Below are positions 20,297-33,476 of a DNA stretch of 64,000 nucleotides, piece after piece. The notes under the pieces are model-generated. The model made no database searches. It worked only from the letters and a program-made list of their open reading frames with translations, and was not told the DNA's origin. Within the stretch, counting starts at the first letter, position 1. Each line of letters begins with the position of its first letter. The DNA comes from Paenibacillus pasadenensis DSM 19293 (GTDB taxonomy: Bacteria > Bacillota > Bacilli > Paenibacillales > Paenibacillaceae). The position numbers were made by a program, and so were the translations under genes. Location: NCBI RefSeq assembly GCF_000422485.1, contig NZ_AULW01000045.1, positions 1 through 64,000 of the forward strand. The letters run 5' to 3'.

Positions 20297-20362
20297 GCGG
20301 AGTCGAGCTCGCGTCCGGACAGGACGCCCTGCCGCAGGAGCCGTTATGTACGGCTGTGGAGC

Positions 20363-20578
20363 CTAGATGCCCATCCAGATCTTGACCATGAAGAAGTCGA
20401 CGATGAGGAATACGAGCAGGCAAGCGGCCGTCCAGCCGATGGCGAAGATGTTCTTCTTCTTCTGCGCGACGAGACGCACCAGGCCGAGGGCGATGAGGAT
20501 GGTGAAGATGACCATGAAGATGTCGAAGGTGTTGAACGTGCTGCTTGTTGCTTCTAGCTCTTCTGCTGCAAGGAACAT
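20363..20578 (-). CDS. Small membrane protein, DUF2759-like
   Basis: The 71-residue protein has a polar N terminus, one hydrophobic segment (about 20-38), a basic QKKKN turn, and a second hydrophobic segment (about 46-66). This helical hairpin resembles the short DUF2759 proteins of Bacillales, whose role is unknown. GGGAGG lies 10 nt before the ATG. A candidate promoter on the minus strand is TTGCAT (20732-20727), 17 nt, TACCAT (20709-20704). Confidence 0.75.
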   Translation of the reverse strand: MFLAAEELEATSSTFNTFDIFMVIFTILIALGLVRLVAQKKKNIFAIGWTAACLLVFLIVDFFMVKIWMGI

Positions 20579-20972
20579 GGGGTGCTAACCTCCCGGATTA
20601 AAGTGCTGGTTGAGACCGCTTCCGACCGGACGCGGCGCGAGCCTTCCGAGGCTTGGCGATCCCTCCTCGAAGGGGGGCCCCCTCTATGGCTACATATAAG
20701 ACTATGGTATCTTTTAGGCGGACAGGATGCAAGATGTTTTCGCTCTGTAACCGCTTTGCCACAATTTTGTCACCATATAGGTTGCGACAGAGTCGATGTT
20801 CCTATTCCTGGCGTTTATAAAAAAAGCCGATCGCCTGCATCAGCAATCGTTATAGCAGGCATCGCGCGCGTTGTTCCCATTTCTACGCCGGTATGGTACG
20901 ATCGGATTAGCATAATCACACCTTTTTTATCGGAATTGATGCAGGCACCACTAGACCGGGAGGTTCAAGATC
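20579..20972. other. Intergenic region between divergent genes
   Basis: No gene is supported here. It holds the promoters for the small membrane protein (minus) and the nitrite/sulfite reductase (plus), and a perfect GC palindrome AGGGGGGCCCCCT at 20671-20683. I looked for an S-box or other riboswitch ahead of the reductase and found no matching core. Confidence 0.6.
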
Positions 20973-22592
20973 ATGGCTTACGAAACGCCCTGGATGAGCG
21001 ATCCGTCCAAGCTGAATAAAATGGAGCTGTGGAAGATCGAGAAGGACGGCCTCGACGTCATCCGCACGATCATAGAGAAGTATGCGCTGGAAGGGTACGA
21101 CTCCATTCCCGAGGACGATATGAACCGCTTCAAATGGGCCGGCGTCTACGAGCAGAAGCCGCGCGACGGCTACTTCATGATGCGCATCCGCATCAACTCC
21201 GGCGTGCTGACGTCGACGCAGGCGCGCGCGCTCGCCTCGATCGGCCGCGACTACGGCCGCGGGCTGATCGACGTGACGACGCGCCAGGCGATCCAGTACC
21301 ACTGGCTGCGCATCGAGCACATGCCGGACATCTTCAAGCGTCTCGAGGAGGTCGGCCTGTACAGCTACGAGTCCTGCGGCGACTGCCCGCGCACGATCGT
21401 CGGCAACCCGCTGCAGGGCATCGACAAGGACGAGCTGATGGATACGACGGCGCTCGTGGAGGAAGTGAACGATTTCTTCCTCATGAACCGCGACTTTTCC
21501 AACCTGCCCCGCAAATACAAGATGTCCATCTCTGCCAACATCTACAACAACGCGCACGCGGAGATCAACGACCTGGCCTTCACCCCGGCGGTCAAGGAAA
21601 TCGACGGCGAGGAAGTCATCGGCTTCCACGCCTGGGTCGGCGGCGGTCTGAGCGCCAAGCCCTACTTGGCCAAGGAGCTCGACATCTTCGTCCGTCCGGA
21701 GGAAGCGCTCAAGGTCGCCGTCGGCGTCACGACGCTGTTCCGCGACCATGGCTACCGCGAGAAGCGCCATCACGCGCGCCTCAAGTTCCTCGTGGCGGAC
21801 TGGGGACCGGAGAAGTTCCAGGAAGAGCTGCTCAAGCTGATCGGCGACATGCCGTCCAAGGGCATCAGCAAGACGGTCGGCTGGCAGGCCGCTTACTTCG
21901 ACGGCGTGCACAAGCAGAAGGACGGCCGCAACTACATCGGCCTCAACGTGCCGGTCGGCCGCACGAACTCGGATGAGCTGGAGCAGCTGTGCGACATCGC
22001 CGAGCAATACGGCGAGGGCAAGATCCGCACGACGATGTCCCAGAACATCATCATCACGGGCGTCAAGGACGAGGATCTGGAAGCCGCGCTGGCCGCTCCG
22101 GTGTTCCAGCGGCTGACGCCGGATCCGAAGCCGTTCATGAGCCGTACGGTCAGCTGCACCGGCAACGAGTTCTGCAACCTCGCCATCGTCGAGACCAAGG
22201 AGCGCGCCCGCCGCGTCGCCGAGTACCTGGACGAGAACGTGCAGCTCGACGAGAAGATCCGCATCCACTTCATCGGCTGCCCGAACGGCTGCGGCCAGAA
22301 GCATATCGCGGACATCGGCCTGCAAGGCTCGCTTGTCAAGACGCCGGAAGGCATGGTCGACGCGTTCGACATCGCCGTCGGCGGCATCCTCGGCCCGGGC
22401 GCCGTGCTGAACAAGCCGCTCAAGGGCCGCGTCAAGGGCGACGACGTGCCGGCCGTGCTTGCGGAGCTGATCGAGTTCTACAAGCAAGGCCGCGAAAGCG
22501 GCGAGACGTTCCATGCCTACGTCCTGCGCGTCGGCGTGCCGGCGTTCCAGGAGAAGCTGACCGAGCTGCTGGCGGCGAAGGCGGCCGGCTGA
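20973..22592 (+). CDS. Siroheme nitrite/sulfite reductase (ferredoxin-type)
   Basis: The 539-residue protein reduces nitrite or sulfite by six electrons using siroheme coupled to a 4Fe-4S cluster. The cluster ligands are Cys395 and Cys401 (CTGNEFC) and Cys436 and Cys440 (CPNGC). The two ferredoxin-like half domains are present, including TTRQAIQYHWLRIEHMPDI and the mirrored block near 345-365. An additional CGDC occurs at 135-138. Length and motifs suit the single-subunit NirA/SirA type rather than NADPH-dependent NirB. GGGAGG precedes the ATG. No siroheme synthesis or transport gene is adjacent, so the substrate stays open. Confidence 0.92.
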   Translation: MAYETPWMSDPSKLNKMELWKIEKDGLDVIRTIIEKYALEGYDSIPEDDMNRFKWAGVYEQKPRDGYFMMRIRINSGVLTSTQARALASIGRDYGRGLIDVTTRQAIQYHWLRIEHMPDIFKRLEEVGLYSYESCGDCPRTIVGNPLQGIDKDELMDTTALVEEVNDFFLMNRDFSNLPRKYKMSISANIYNNAHAEINDLAFTPAVKEIDGEEVIGFHAWVGGGLSAKPYLAKELDIFVRPEEALKVAVGVTTLFRDHGYREKRHHARLKFLVADWGPEKFQEELLKLIGDMPSKGISKTVGWQAAYFDGVHKQKDGRNYIGLNVPVGRTNSDELEQLCDIAEQYGEGKIRTTMSQNIIITGVKDEDLEAALAAPVFQRLTPDPKPFMSRTVSCTGNEFCNLAIVETKERARRVAEYLDENVQLDEKIRIHFIGCPNGCGQKHIADIGLQGSLVKTPEGMVDAFDIAVGGILGPGAVLNKPLKGRVKGDDVPAVLAELIEFYKQGRESGETFHAYVLRVGVPAFQEKLTELLAAKAAG

Positions 22593-22613
22593 ACGAATTC
22601 GTGTTGGAAATTG

Positions 22614-22644
22614 AGCTCGGCCCTTTCGAGGGCCGGGCTTTTTT
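22614..22644 (+). terminator. Terminator of the reductase gene
   Basis: CGGCCCT-TTCG-AGGGCCG stem-loop followed by GGCTTTTTTG, about 20 nt past the stop codon. Confidence 0.9.
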
Positions 22645-23280
22645 GTCGTGGCAGGGTTGCTGCACGGCGTTGGGCTGTGTGGCGGAGTGCTGCATGGCGG
22701 ACTGCTGCGTGCGGATTGCTGCGTGGCGGTTGCCGAAGACGATCAGTTTCAGGGGGGCACGTCCGCGAAAGCCGCTCCGAGGATGGAGACTCCTTCCGAT
22801 TCCGCTGAAGCCCAGATTCCTCTGATCTCCCTTCCCGAAACGGAAGGAATCTGGCCTTCAAGGGAACCGCTGCCGCTTCTCCAGGAGCCCTCCATCCCCT
22901 CCGCTCCCCGCCTCTCTCCGCTAGCCAATCGGTTTTCGGACATTCCAGAGCATCCTGAGCCAGATGGCGTTGCAGTTGGTCAAAAGCTAACGACGCGTCA
23001 GACGCTTACAAGGCCATTTGGGCTCTATCCGCCCAGCTAACGATTTTTCAGATTGTTAGCCGCAGAAATCGACCCGTTTTCGGAGATATTCCGCCCCATT
23101 CTGCCGGCTAAGCGTCTGATTCGTCGTTAGCTTCCAGAAAGACAGGATATTGAGTTTCTAAGCCCACCAGCCGTCGTTAGAGCTTTGAATCTAAAATTGC
23201 CCGCTCAATCTGCAAAAGTCGGCGTGGAACAGCCGGCGTCGCCAGCGACCCGCAGGCGCCAGCTCGCTGCTCGCCAAAAT
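22645..23280. repeat. Non-coding region with GCTAACG-type inverted repeats
   Basis: I see no credible gene. Between 22655 and 22735 short imperfect copies of GCTGCGTGGCG recur. Further on, AGCTAACGACG..TCAGACGCTTA occurs at 22985-23008 and, inverted, at 23109-23132 with only two differing bases. Between them is a GCTAACG...TTGTTAGC hairpin (about 23036-23060), and a further CGTCGTTAG copy lies near 23172. The spacing suggests a folded or mobile intergenic repeat. Confidence 0.7.
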
Positions 23281-23281
23281 G

Positions 23282-23320
23282 AAAAGCCTGCGCATCCATC
23301 CACAGGATGCGCAGGCTTTT
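23282..23320. terminator. Terminator downstream of uvrA
   Basis: AGCCTGCGCATCC/GGATGCGCAGGCT is a perfect 13-bp stem with AAAA on the left and TTTT on the right. It is about 290 nt beyond the uvrA stop, past a repeat block, and is the first convincing terminator for the uvrBA transcript. Confidence 0.85.
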
Positions 23321-23389
23321 AAAGCTGAGGCAGACCCAAATGCTCAGAGCTCCGGGCTGAGCGGAACCGCTGCTTGACAGCCGCAGCCG

Positions 23390-23605
23390 CCGGGGCCTTG
23401 GGCTGGCCGGGAGCCGGCAGCCCGCGCGCGGCACCCTGGAAGCCAGGCTCAGCCTGACGCCTCCCGCCCCCGGGGCTTTGGCTGTCCGGAAGCCGGCAGC
23501 TCGCGCGCCGCCGGGACTGGGGCTGTCCGGAAGCCGGCAGCTCGCGCCGCGCCCTGGAAGCCAGGCTCAGGCTGACGCCTCCCGGCCGCCGGGACTGGGC
23601 CGGCC
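23390..23605. repeat. GC-rich direct repeats downstream of uvrA
   Basis: Two alternating units occur. GGCTGTCCGGAAGCCGGCAG begins at 23480 and 23521, with a diverged copy at 23401. CCTGGAAGCCAGGCTCAG followed by GCTGACGCCTCCCG-type sequence lies at about 23434-23466 and 23552-23584. The block lies directly after the uvrA stop codon and has no reading frame of its own. Confidence 0.75.
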
Positions 23606-23609
23606 GGCG

Positions 23610-26702
<3,093 letters not shown>

Positions 26703-26805
26703 AGTGGGGTTCCTCCCTATCGAAAATGGAAGGCCCGGAACGCCCGGGCCTTACCTGTATCTATGCCGGGCCAAAACGCCTGCTCCGAATGTCGGGCGGG
26801 CCGCC

Positions 26806-28815
<2,010 letters not shown>

Positions 28816-28929
28816 GGCTCACCTCTTCCTCGATGAATGACGCGGAAGTCCTGGTCCCAAAGTCCCGGTTCCGCGAATGAAATCTATTATTATATGAGTA
28901 AATCCCTATTTATCTGTATGCCCAAAACG

Positions 28930-28937
28930 GCCGATAA
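28930..28937 (+). promoter_or_regulatory. Possible sigma-D (flagellar) -10 element
   Basis: GCCGATAA is a perfect sigma-28/SigD -10 sequence about 195 nt upstream of the stator genes. The -35 TAAA is not at the expected distance (the nearest TAAA is 27 nt away), so the call is tentative. Confidence 0.3.
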
Positions 28938-28978
28938 ATAAGAGGAATCGTCTCGAATCCGCAGGCGGGACCTCGATA

Positions 28979-29029
28979 AGAATGTCTGTTCCCGTCCCTC
29001 ATTATACCGGGTAGAAAACCCGCTTGCAA
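28979..29029 (-). promoter_or_regulatory. uvrBA promoter with LexA/DinR-like SOS box
   Basis: On the minus strand, -35 TTGCAA (29029-29024), a 17-nt spacer and a perfect -10 TATAAT (29006-29001) form the promoter. Just downstream, spanning the expected start site, GGAACAGACATTCT (28992-28979) matches 11 of 14 positions of the Bacillus LexA consensus CGAACRNRYGTTYC. uvrB is an SOS gene in B. subtilis, so LexA control is likely. Confidence 0.7.
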
Positions 29030-29071
29030 TAAGGCGAGACAGCTTTGCCAACAACTGGCGCCCGGCAGCTC

Positions 29072-29103
29072 TCCTGCACACGGGAGAGCGCATCCTTTTT
29101 TAT
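29072..29103 (+). terminator. Terminator-like hairpin in the stator gene leader
   Basis: GCTCTCC/GGAGAGC arms are followed by GCATCCTTTTTTT, ending 30 nt before the motA start. If transcription begins upstream of it, for example at the sigma-D-like site, it could act as an attenuator. I could not identify a known riboswitch in the sequence before it. Confidence 0.5.
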
Positions 29104-29132
29104 ACGACAATAGCGGGAGCGTGAACCATCGC

Positions 29133-29954
29133 ATGGACTTGACGACTGTCATCGGCATCATCGCCGGCATCGCGGCCCTGCTCGGAGGGTATCTGTGGGA
29201 AGGAGGAGAAGCCCACGGCCTCGTGGAGAAGACGGCGATCCTGATCGTCTTCGGCGGCACGTTCGCGGCCGTCGCCGTCAGCTTTCCCGCCGCCCGGCTG
29301 CGCACGATTCCGGCGGCGCTGCGGCTCGCGTTCCGCAAGGACCGCAACACCGACCGGGAAATCATCGAGCGCCTCGTCGAAATGGCGACGATCGCGCGCC
29401 GCGGCGGCGTGCTGGCGCTGGAGACGCATGCCGGCAAGGAGGACGAGCGCTTCCTGCGCGACGGCGTGCTCATGGTCGTGGACGGCACCGATCCCGACCT
29501 GACGCGCGAGATTCTCGAGCTCGAGATCGCGGCGCAGGAGCGGAGCCACGAGCAGCAGGCCAAAATCTTCGAGAGCGCCGGCGGCTACGCGCCGACGATG
29601 GGCATCATCGGCACCGTCATGGGGCTGATCAACGTGCTCGGCGACCTGCATGATCCCGGCTCGCTCGGCTCCTCGATCGCGGTCGCCTTCTCGGCCACGC
29701 TGTACGGCGTCGCCTCGGCGAACGTGCTCTATCTGCCCCTCGCCTCCAAGATCAAGACGCGCAGCCAGGAGCGGATCCTGCGCATGGAGATGATGATGGA
29801 GGGCATTCTCGGCCTGCAGGCCGGCGACAACCCGCAGCTCATCCGCAAGAAGCTGCAGTCGTTCGTCGTCGTCGACGAGCCGCTGCGGCGGGCGGCGCGG
29901 CCGGCGCAGGGCAAGGCGGACGGAAAGGCGGAAGAAAATGCGGCGCAGGCGTAG
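29133..29954 (+). CDS. motA: Flagellar motor stator protein MotA/MotP
   Basis: This is one half of the ion-driven stator. The 273-residue protein has four membrane segments, a large cytoplasmic loop with FLRDGVLMVVDGTD, and the conserved AGGYAPTMGIIGTVMGLINVL segment with the stator prolines. The end of TM4 reads SIAVAFSATLYGVASANVLYLPLASK. A variable basic tail follows. The start is ATG 29133; a GTG at 29121 lies too close to GGGAG to be used easily. motB begins within its last codons. Confidence 0.92.
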   Translation: MDLTTVIGIIAGIAALLGGYLWEGGEAHGLVEKTAILIVFGGTFAAVAVSFPAARLRTIPAALRLAFRKDRNTDREIIERLVEMATIARRGGVLALETHAGKEDERFLRDGVLMVVDGTDPDLTREILELEIAAQERSHEQQAKIFESAGGYAPTMGIIGTVMGLINVLGDLHDPGSLGSSIAVAFSATLYGVASANVLYLPLASKIKTRSQERILRMEMMMEGILGLQAGDNPQLIRKKLQSFVVVDEPLRRAARPAQGKADGKAEENAAQA

Positions 29955-30735
29955 CCGCAGGGGCGGCCAGGGCGCGGAGCCCGAAAACCACGAGCGCTGG
30001 CTCATCACCTATTCCGACCTGATCACGCTGCTGCTCATCTTTTTCGTCGTGCTGTACGCGATGAGCCAGCTGGACGTGAAGAAGTACGAGGTGCTGGCGC
30101 AGTCGCTGCAGCTCCAGTTCGCCAAGTCCGACTCCGTCATCGAAGGCGGCAAGGGGCTGACGGGCGAGCTGCTCGCTGGCGGAACGACTCCCGTGCCGTC
30201 CCATAGCGCCAAGCCGCGCGCCTCCGAGTCGCCCCAGCAGCAGCTGAAGCGGCTGCAGGAGGAAGAGCTGCAGAACCTGCTCAAGCTCATCCAGACGTAC
30301 ATCCGGGAGCATAAGCTGCAGGACAAGGTGACGGTCGCCGACACGCCCAAGGGCATCGCCATCCGGCTCAACGACCTGTTCCTGTTCGATCTCGGCAAGG
30401 CGAAGCTGAAGCCGGAGGCGACGCCGGTGCTGGACCGCCTGTCGACGCTGTTCCGCTCGCTCGGCAACACGGTCAGCGTCGAGGGCCATACGGACAACCT
30501 GCCGATCGGAGCCGGCGGGCAGTACGGCGACAACTGGGAGCTGTCGGCCGCCCGCTCGCTGTCGGTGCTGCACTATTTCATCGGTACGAGCAAGCTCGCC
30601 CCGGACAAGTTCGAGATCGCCGGCTACGCGGACACGCGGCCGGTCACCTCCAACGCCACCGAGGCGGGACGTTCCAAAAACCGCCGCGTCGAGATCACCG
30701 TGCTGCGCGCGAGCGCGGACGCGGGCGGCAGCTGA
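29938..30735 (+). CDS. motB: Flagellar motor stator protein MotB/MotS
   Basis: The 265-residue protein has a basic N terminus and a single membrane helix starting YSDLITLLLIFFVVLY. Its aspartate (about 27) is the ion-binding residue; a plug/linker follows, then a C-terminal OmpA-like peptidoglycan-binding domain (about 140-260, with VEGHTDN and SAARSLSV). The SDLITL...YAMSQLD sequence is closer to my memory of Na+-type MotS (TDLITL...FSMSQID) than of B. subtilis MotB. Sodium coupling is therefore possible but not shown. It overlaps motA by 17 nt. Confidence 0.9.
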   Translation: MRRRRSRRGGQGAEPENHERWLITYSDLITLLLIFFVVLYAMSQLDVKKYEVLAQSLQLQFAKSDSVIEGGKGLTGELLAGGTTPVPSHSAKPRASESPQQQLKRLQEEELQNLLKLIQTYIREHKLQDKVTVADTPKGIAIRLNDLFLFDLGKAKLKPEATPVLDRLSTLFRSLGNTVSVEGHTDNLPIGAGGQYGDNWELSAARSLSVLHYFIGTSKLAPDKFEIAGYADTRPVTSNATEAGRSKNRRVEITVLRASADAGGS

Positions 30736-30750
30736 GTCCCTTTTCATCCA

Positions 30751-30799
30751 AACAAGCCCCGAGGGAGCGATCCGTTCGCTCCCTCGGGGCTTGTTTTTG
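30751..30799. terminator. Bidirectional terminator after motB
   Basis: ACAAGCCCCGAGGGAGCGA pairs with TCGCTCCCTCGGGGCTTGT, ending in TTTTTG. It separates motAB from the convergent ABC permease gene. Confidence 0.92.
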
Positions 30800-30831
30800 T
30801 GCCGGCAGGCGGCGGATGGGACGGACCGCGC

Positions 30832-31503
30832 TCAGGCGTCGCCGAAGCGCTCGATCGCGGAGATCGCCGCGAACGCGCTCAGCAGGCCGAGCAGGCACAG
30901 CGCGGCTGTCGTCAGGACGGGATCGAGCGAGAGGCCGAGGAGCGGGGAAAGATTTTGGAACTGCGCCAGGAAGATGGCGATCAGCACGGCGGGAATCGTC
31001 GCCCTTTTCCAGACGCCGAACACGAACAGCGGGATGTGGCTGATGACGGCGACCGCGGCGGAATGAAGGACAGCCTTCGCCACATAGCCGGCCACGGCGC
31101 CCGTCGTGAGCTCCTCGCCGATGAAGCCGAAGCTTTCGTCGAGCAGGAGCGTCGAGACGCCGACCAGCACGAACGACAGCAGCGTGCCGGCGAAGACGAG
31201 CAGCGAGATGAGCAGCGCCTTGGCCAGGAACAGCCGGCGGCGGGGGATCGGATAGCCGTAGGACAGCGAGATCGTCCGGTTGCGGAACTCGTCGATGACG
31301 ACCTGGTTGATGAGCGACGCTCCGAACAGCACGTACGAAAGATGCATCGAGACGATCAGCCCCGTAATCGTGGCGTAGTCCTGGCCGAAGTCCGCGTTGA
31401 CCGAACGGGCGAACAGCATCGGCAGGAACAGCATCACCGCCACATAGACGGCGTACTCGCCGACGATGTTCAGCCGCTTCAGCTTTCTCCATTCGAGCTT
31501 CAT
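30832..31503 (-). CDS. ABC transporter permease (BcrB/ABC-2 type)
   Basis: The 223-residue membrane protein has six hydrophobic segments and the NQVVIDEFRNRTISLSYGYP stretch typical of ABC-2 permeases linked to BcrA-type ATPases for peptide-antibiotic or lantibiotic resistance. The ATG at 31503 lies 4 nt after the ATPase stop, so translation is coupled. It is the last gene of a regulator-kinase-ATPase-permease series on the minus strand. The exported substrate is unknown. Confidence 0.85.
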   Translation of the reverse strand: MKLEWRKLKRLNIVGEYAVYVAVMLFLPMLFARSVNADFGQDYATITGLIVSMHLSYVLFGASLINQVVIDEFRNRTISLSYGYPIPRRRLFLAKALLISLLVFAGTLLSFVLVGVSTLLLDESFGFIGEELTTGAVAGYVAKAVLHSAAVAVISHIPLFVFGVWKRATIPAVLIAIFLAQFQNLSPLLGLSLDPVLTTAALCLLGLLSAFAAISAIERFGDA

Positions 31504-31507
31504 CAAG

Positions 31508-32431
31508 TTAGCCAATGCGATCGCCCCCCGTGATCTGGTGATAGAAATAATCCTCCAGCGTGCCGACATGCTTCTGGATGCCCTCGATCTCGACGTCATG
31601 CAGCACGAGCATCCGCGAGATCTCGCTCTGGGAGCGGCTCAGGTCGTAGACGCGCAGCCTGCCTCCGCCCAGCAGCTTCAGGCTCGCGATGCCGAGCTCA
31701 TGCTCCAGCAGATAGGCGGCCCGCTCGGCCTGCGGAGTCGCGATCTCGATATAATCGGTGCGCTGCTTGGCGATGTCCTCGAGGCTCATCTCCGTCGTCA
31801 GCCGTCCCTCCGAGACGACGCCGATCCGGTCCGCGACCTGCTCGATCTCGCTCAGGATGTGGCTGGACACGAGGAAGGTGATGCCGTAATCCTGGTTGAG
31901 CATCCGCACCAGATCGCGCATGTCCTTGATGCCGACCGGGTCCAAGCCGTTCGTCGGCTCGTCGAGGATGATCAGCTCCGGCTTCGTTATGACCGCGCGG
32001 GCGATGCCCAGGCGCTGCTTCATGCCGAGCGAGAACTCCTTCACCGGCCTCGCTCCGGCGTCCTTCAGCCGCACGAGCTCCAGCGCCTGCGCGATCGCCT
32101 GCTCGTCGTAGAATCCGAGATATTCGGCATGCAGCCGCAGGTTGTCGATCGCACCCATATGTTCGAAGAATACCGGATACTCGATGATGCTGCCGACGCG
32201 GCTCAGCGCCGACTTGGAGCTTGGCGTCAGCCGCTGGCCGAACAGCGAGATCTCGCCCGCGGTCGGAGCGATATGCCCCGCCAGCATCTTCATGATCGTC
32301 GTCTTGCCGGCGCCGTTCTGCCCGAGCAGGCCGTACACCTCGCCTTGGCGGATGCGCAGCTCCACGTCCGCGACCAGCTTCCTTCCCTTGACCGTCCGGC
32401 TCAAGCCCGTCGTATGGACGATGTCCTTCAT
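31508..32431 (-). CDS. ABC transporter ATP-binding protein (BcrA type)
   Basis: The 307-residue ATPase has Walker A GQNGAGKTT (about 37-45), the signature FSLGMKQRLGIA, Walker B LIILDEPTNGLDP, and the switch histidine in SSHILSE. Its extended C-terminal domain (about 220-307) is typical of the BcrA/lantibiotic-immunity DrrA-like subfamily. GGAGG precedes the ATG at 32431. It lies downstream of a two-component pair on the same strand, an arrangement common for inducible antimicrobial-peptide resistance. Confidence 0.92.
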   Translation of the reverse strand: MKDIVHTTGLSRTVKGRKLVADVELRIRQGEVYGLLGQNGAGKTTIMKMLAGHIAPTAGEISLFGQRLTPSSKSALSRVGSIIEYPVFFEHMGAIDNLRLHAEYLGFYDEQAIAQALELVRLKDAGARPVKEFSLGMKQRLGIARAVITKPELIILDEPTNGLDPVGIKDMRDLVRMLNQDYGITFLVSSHILSEIEQVADRIGVVSEGRLTTEMSLEDIAKQRTDYIEIATPQAERAAYLLEHELGIASLKLLGGGRLRVYDLSRSQSEISRMLVLHDVEIEGIQKHVGTLEDYFYHQITGGDRIG

Positions 32432-32534
32432 CTTGCCCCGCCTCCTCGTCTGCTTCCTTGCTTCTGATCTCATCTTAGTCAGGAGAGATGTCTTATTCCT
32501 GTCTGGATCCTGACAAGTTTCTTACGTTTGCGGA

Positions 32535-33476
32535 TCAGAAGCTCAGCTTCGGAAACGAGACGACGAACGAGGTCCGCTCATAGGGCACGCTGCGCAGCGA
32601 GATCGAGCCGCCCATCGCCTCGGCCAGCCGCTTCGTGATGCTGAGCCCGAGCCCGCTCCCCTGAAAGCGCGGGTTGCGGGAGTCGTCGAGCGTGTACAGC
32701 CGCTCGAACACGCGGTCGTGGTGGACTTCGGCGATGCCCCGTCCGCGGTCCCACACCTCGATCTCCACCGTCTCGCCGCGGTCGCGGAGCGTCAGGCCGA
32801 GCGCCTTTCCCTCGCCGCCGTAGCGGATCGCGTTGGAGATGAGGTTGCGGAGGATGCGCCCCAGCGCCTCCTCGTTGCCGAGCATATGGAGAGGCTCGTC
32901 CGGAATGTCGAGCTCCACCTCGAACCGGCCGGACTCGAGCAGCTCGTAGAACTCCAGCACGTTCCGCCGGCAGAGCTCGTTCAGCGCCAGCTTGGCCTTG
33001 GGCATCGCGTAATCGTCCGAGTCCATCTTGGCGAGGTCGAAAAAGCGGTTCATCAGGTCGATCAGGGACAGCACCTTCGCCTGCAGCGCCTCCACCGTCC
33101 GCTCCCGCTCGGCGGCGTCCAGCTCCTCCCCGCGCCGCAGCTTCTCCGTGTAGCCGAGCAGCACCGCCAGCGGCGTCTTCAGGTCATGCGACATGTTGGA
33201 GATCATCCTGCGGGAGCTTTCCTTGGAACGGGAAAACTCCGCCGCCGTCCGCTGACCGCGGTCCAGCAGGCGGTTGAGCTGCAGCAGCAGCCGGCGCAGC
33301 TCGGCGCGCTCGGTCCGCAGCAGCACCTTTTCGGCGCTGCCGCTCCGCAGGATCTTCTCCAGCCTGCGGCCAATCTCGTCCGCATCGCGGCGTTCCCGTC
33401 GGCGCGCGGCGTACAGATAGGCGCAGGCTGCGGCCAAGGCCGCGCAAGCGAAGGCGAGCGCGACCGCCGCCGTCAT
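32535..33476 (-). CDS. Sensor histidine kinase, short membrane-anchored type
   Basis: The 313-residue kinase has one N-terminal hydrophobic helix (about 4-24) with no extracellular sensor domain. A coiled linker follows, then the H-box SHDLKTPLAVLLGY (phospho-acceptor His97) and an HATPase domain with N (NLISNAIRYG), G1 (DRGRG) and G2 (GSGLGLSI) boxes. Kinases with so little extracellular sequence usually sense in the membrane or through a partner transporter. Its ATG overlaps the stop of the response regulator gene (ATGA), so the pair is coupled. The ABC transporter genes follow 103 nt later. Confidence 0.92.
   Translation of the reverse strand: MTAAVALAFACAALAAACAYLYAARRRERRDADEIGRRLEKILRSGSAEKVLLRTERAELRRLLLQLNRLLDRGQRTAAEFSRSKESSRRMISNMSHDLKTPLAVLLGYTEKLRRGEELDAAERERTVEALQAKVLSLIDLMNRFFDLAKMDSDDYAMPKAKLALNELCRRNVLEFYELLESGRFEVELDIPDEPLHMLGNEEALGRILRNLISNAIRYGGEGKALGLTLRDRGETVEIEVWDRGRGIAEVHHDRVFERLYTLDDSRNPRFQGSGLGLSITKRLAEAMGGSISLRSVPYERTSFVVSFPKLSF

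Noticed and set aside
19125-20423. N-terminal extension of the PIG-L frame to 20423 on minus
   Set aside because: It is antisense to the sugar isomerase gene. The PIG-L domain begins right after the ATGs at 19124/19115.
20579-20972. S-box or similar riboswitch before the nitrite/sulfite reductase
   Set aside because: None of the conserved SAM-I core elements are present, only promoters and a GC palindrome.
22648-23040. 130-codon open frame on plus after the reductase
   Set aside because: It starts inside short repeats, has no ribosome binding site, and its sequence has no recognisable domain. The upstream terminator also isolates it from a promoter.
28860-29103. Cyclic-di-GMP (GEMM) riboswitch before motA
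   Set aside because: The region has a terminator-like hairpin, but I could not find the conserved GEMM core in either orientation.
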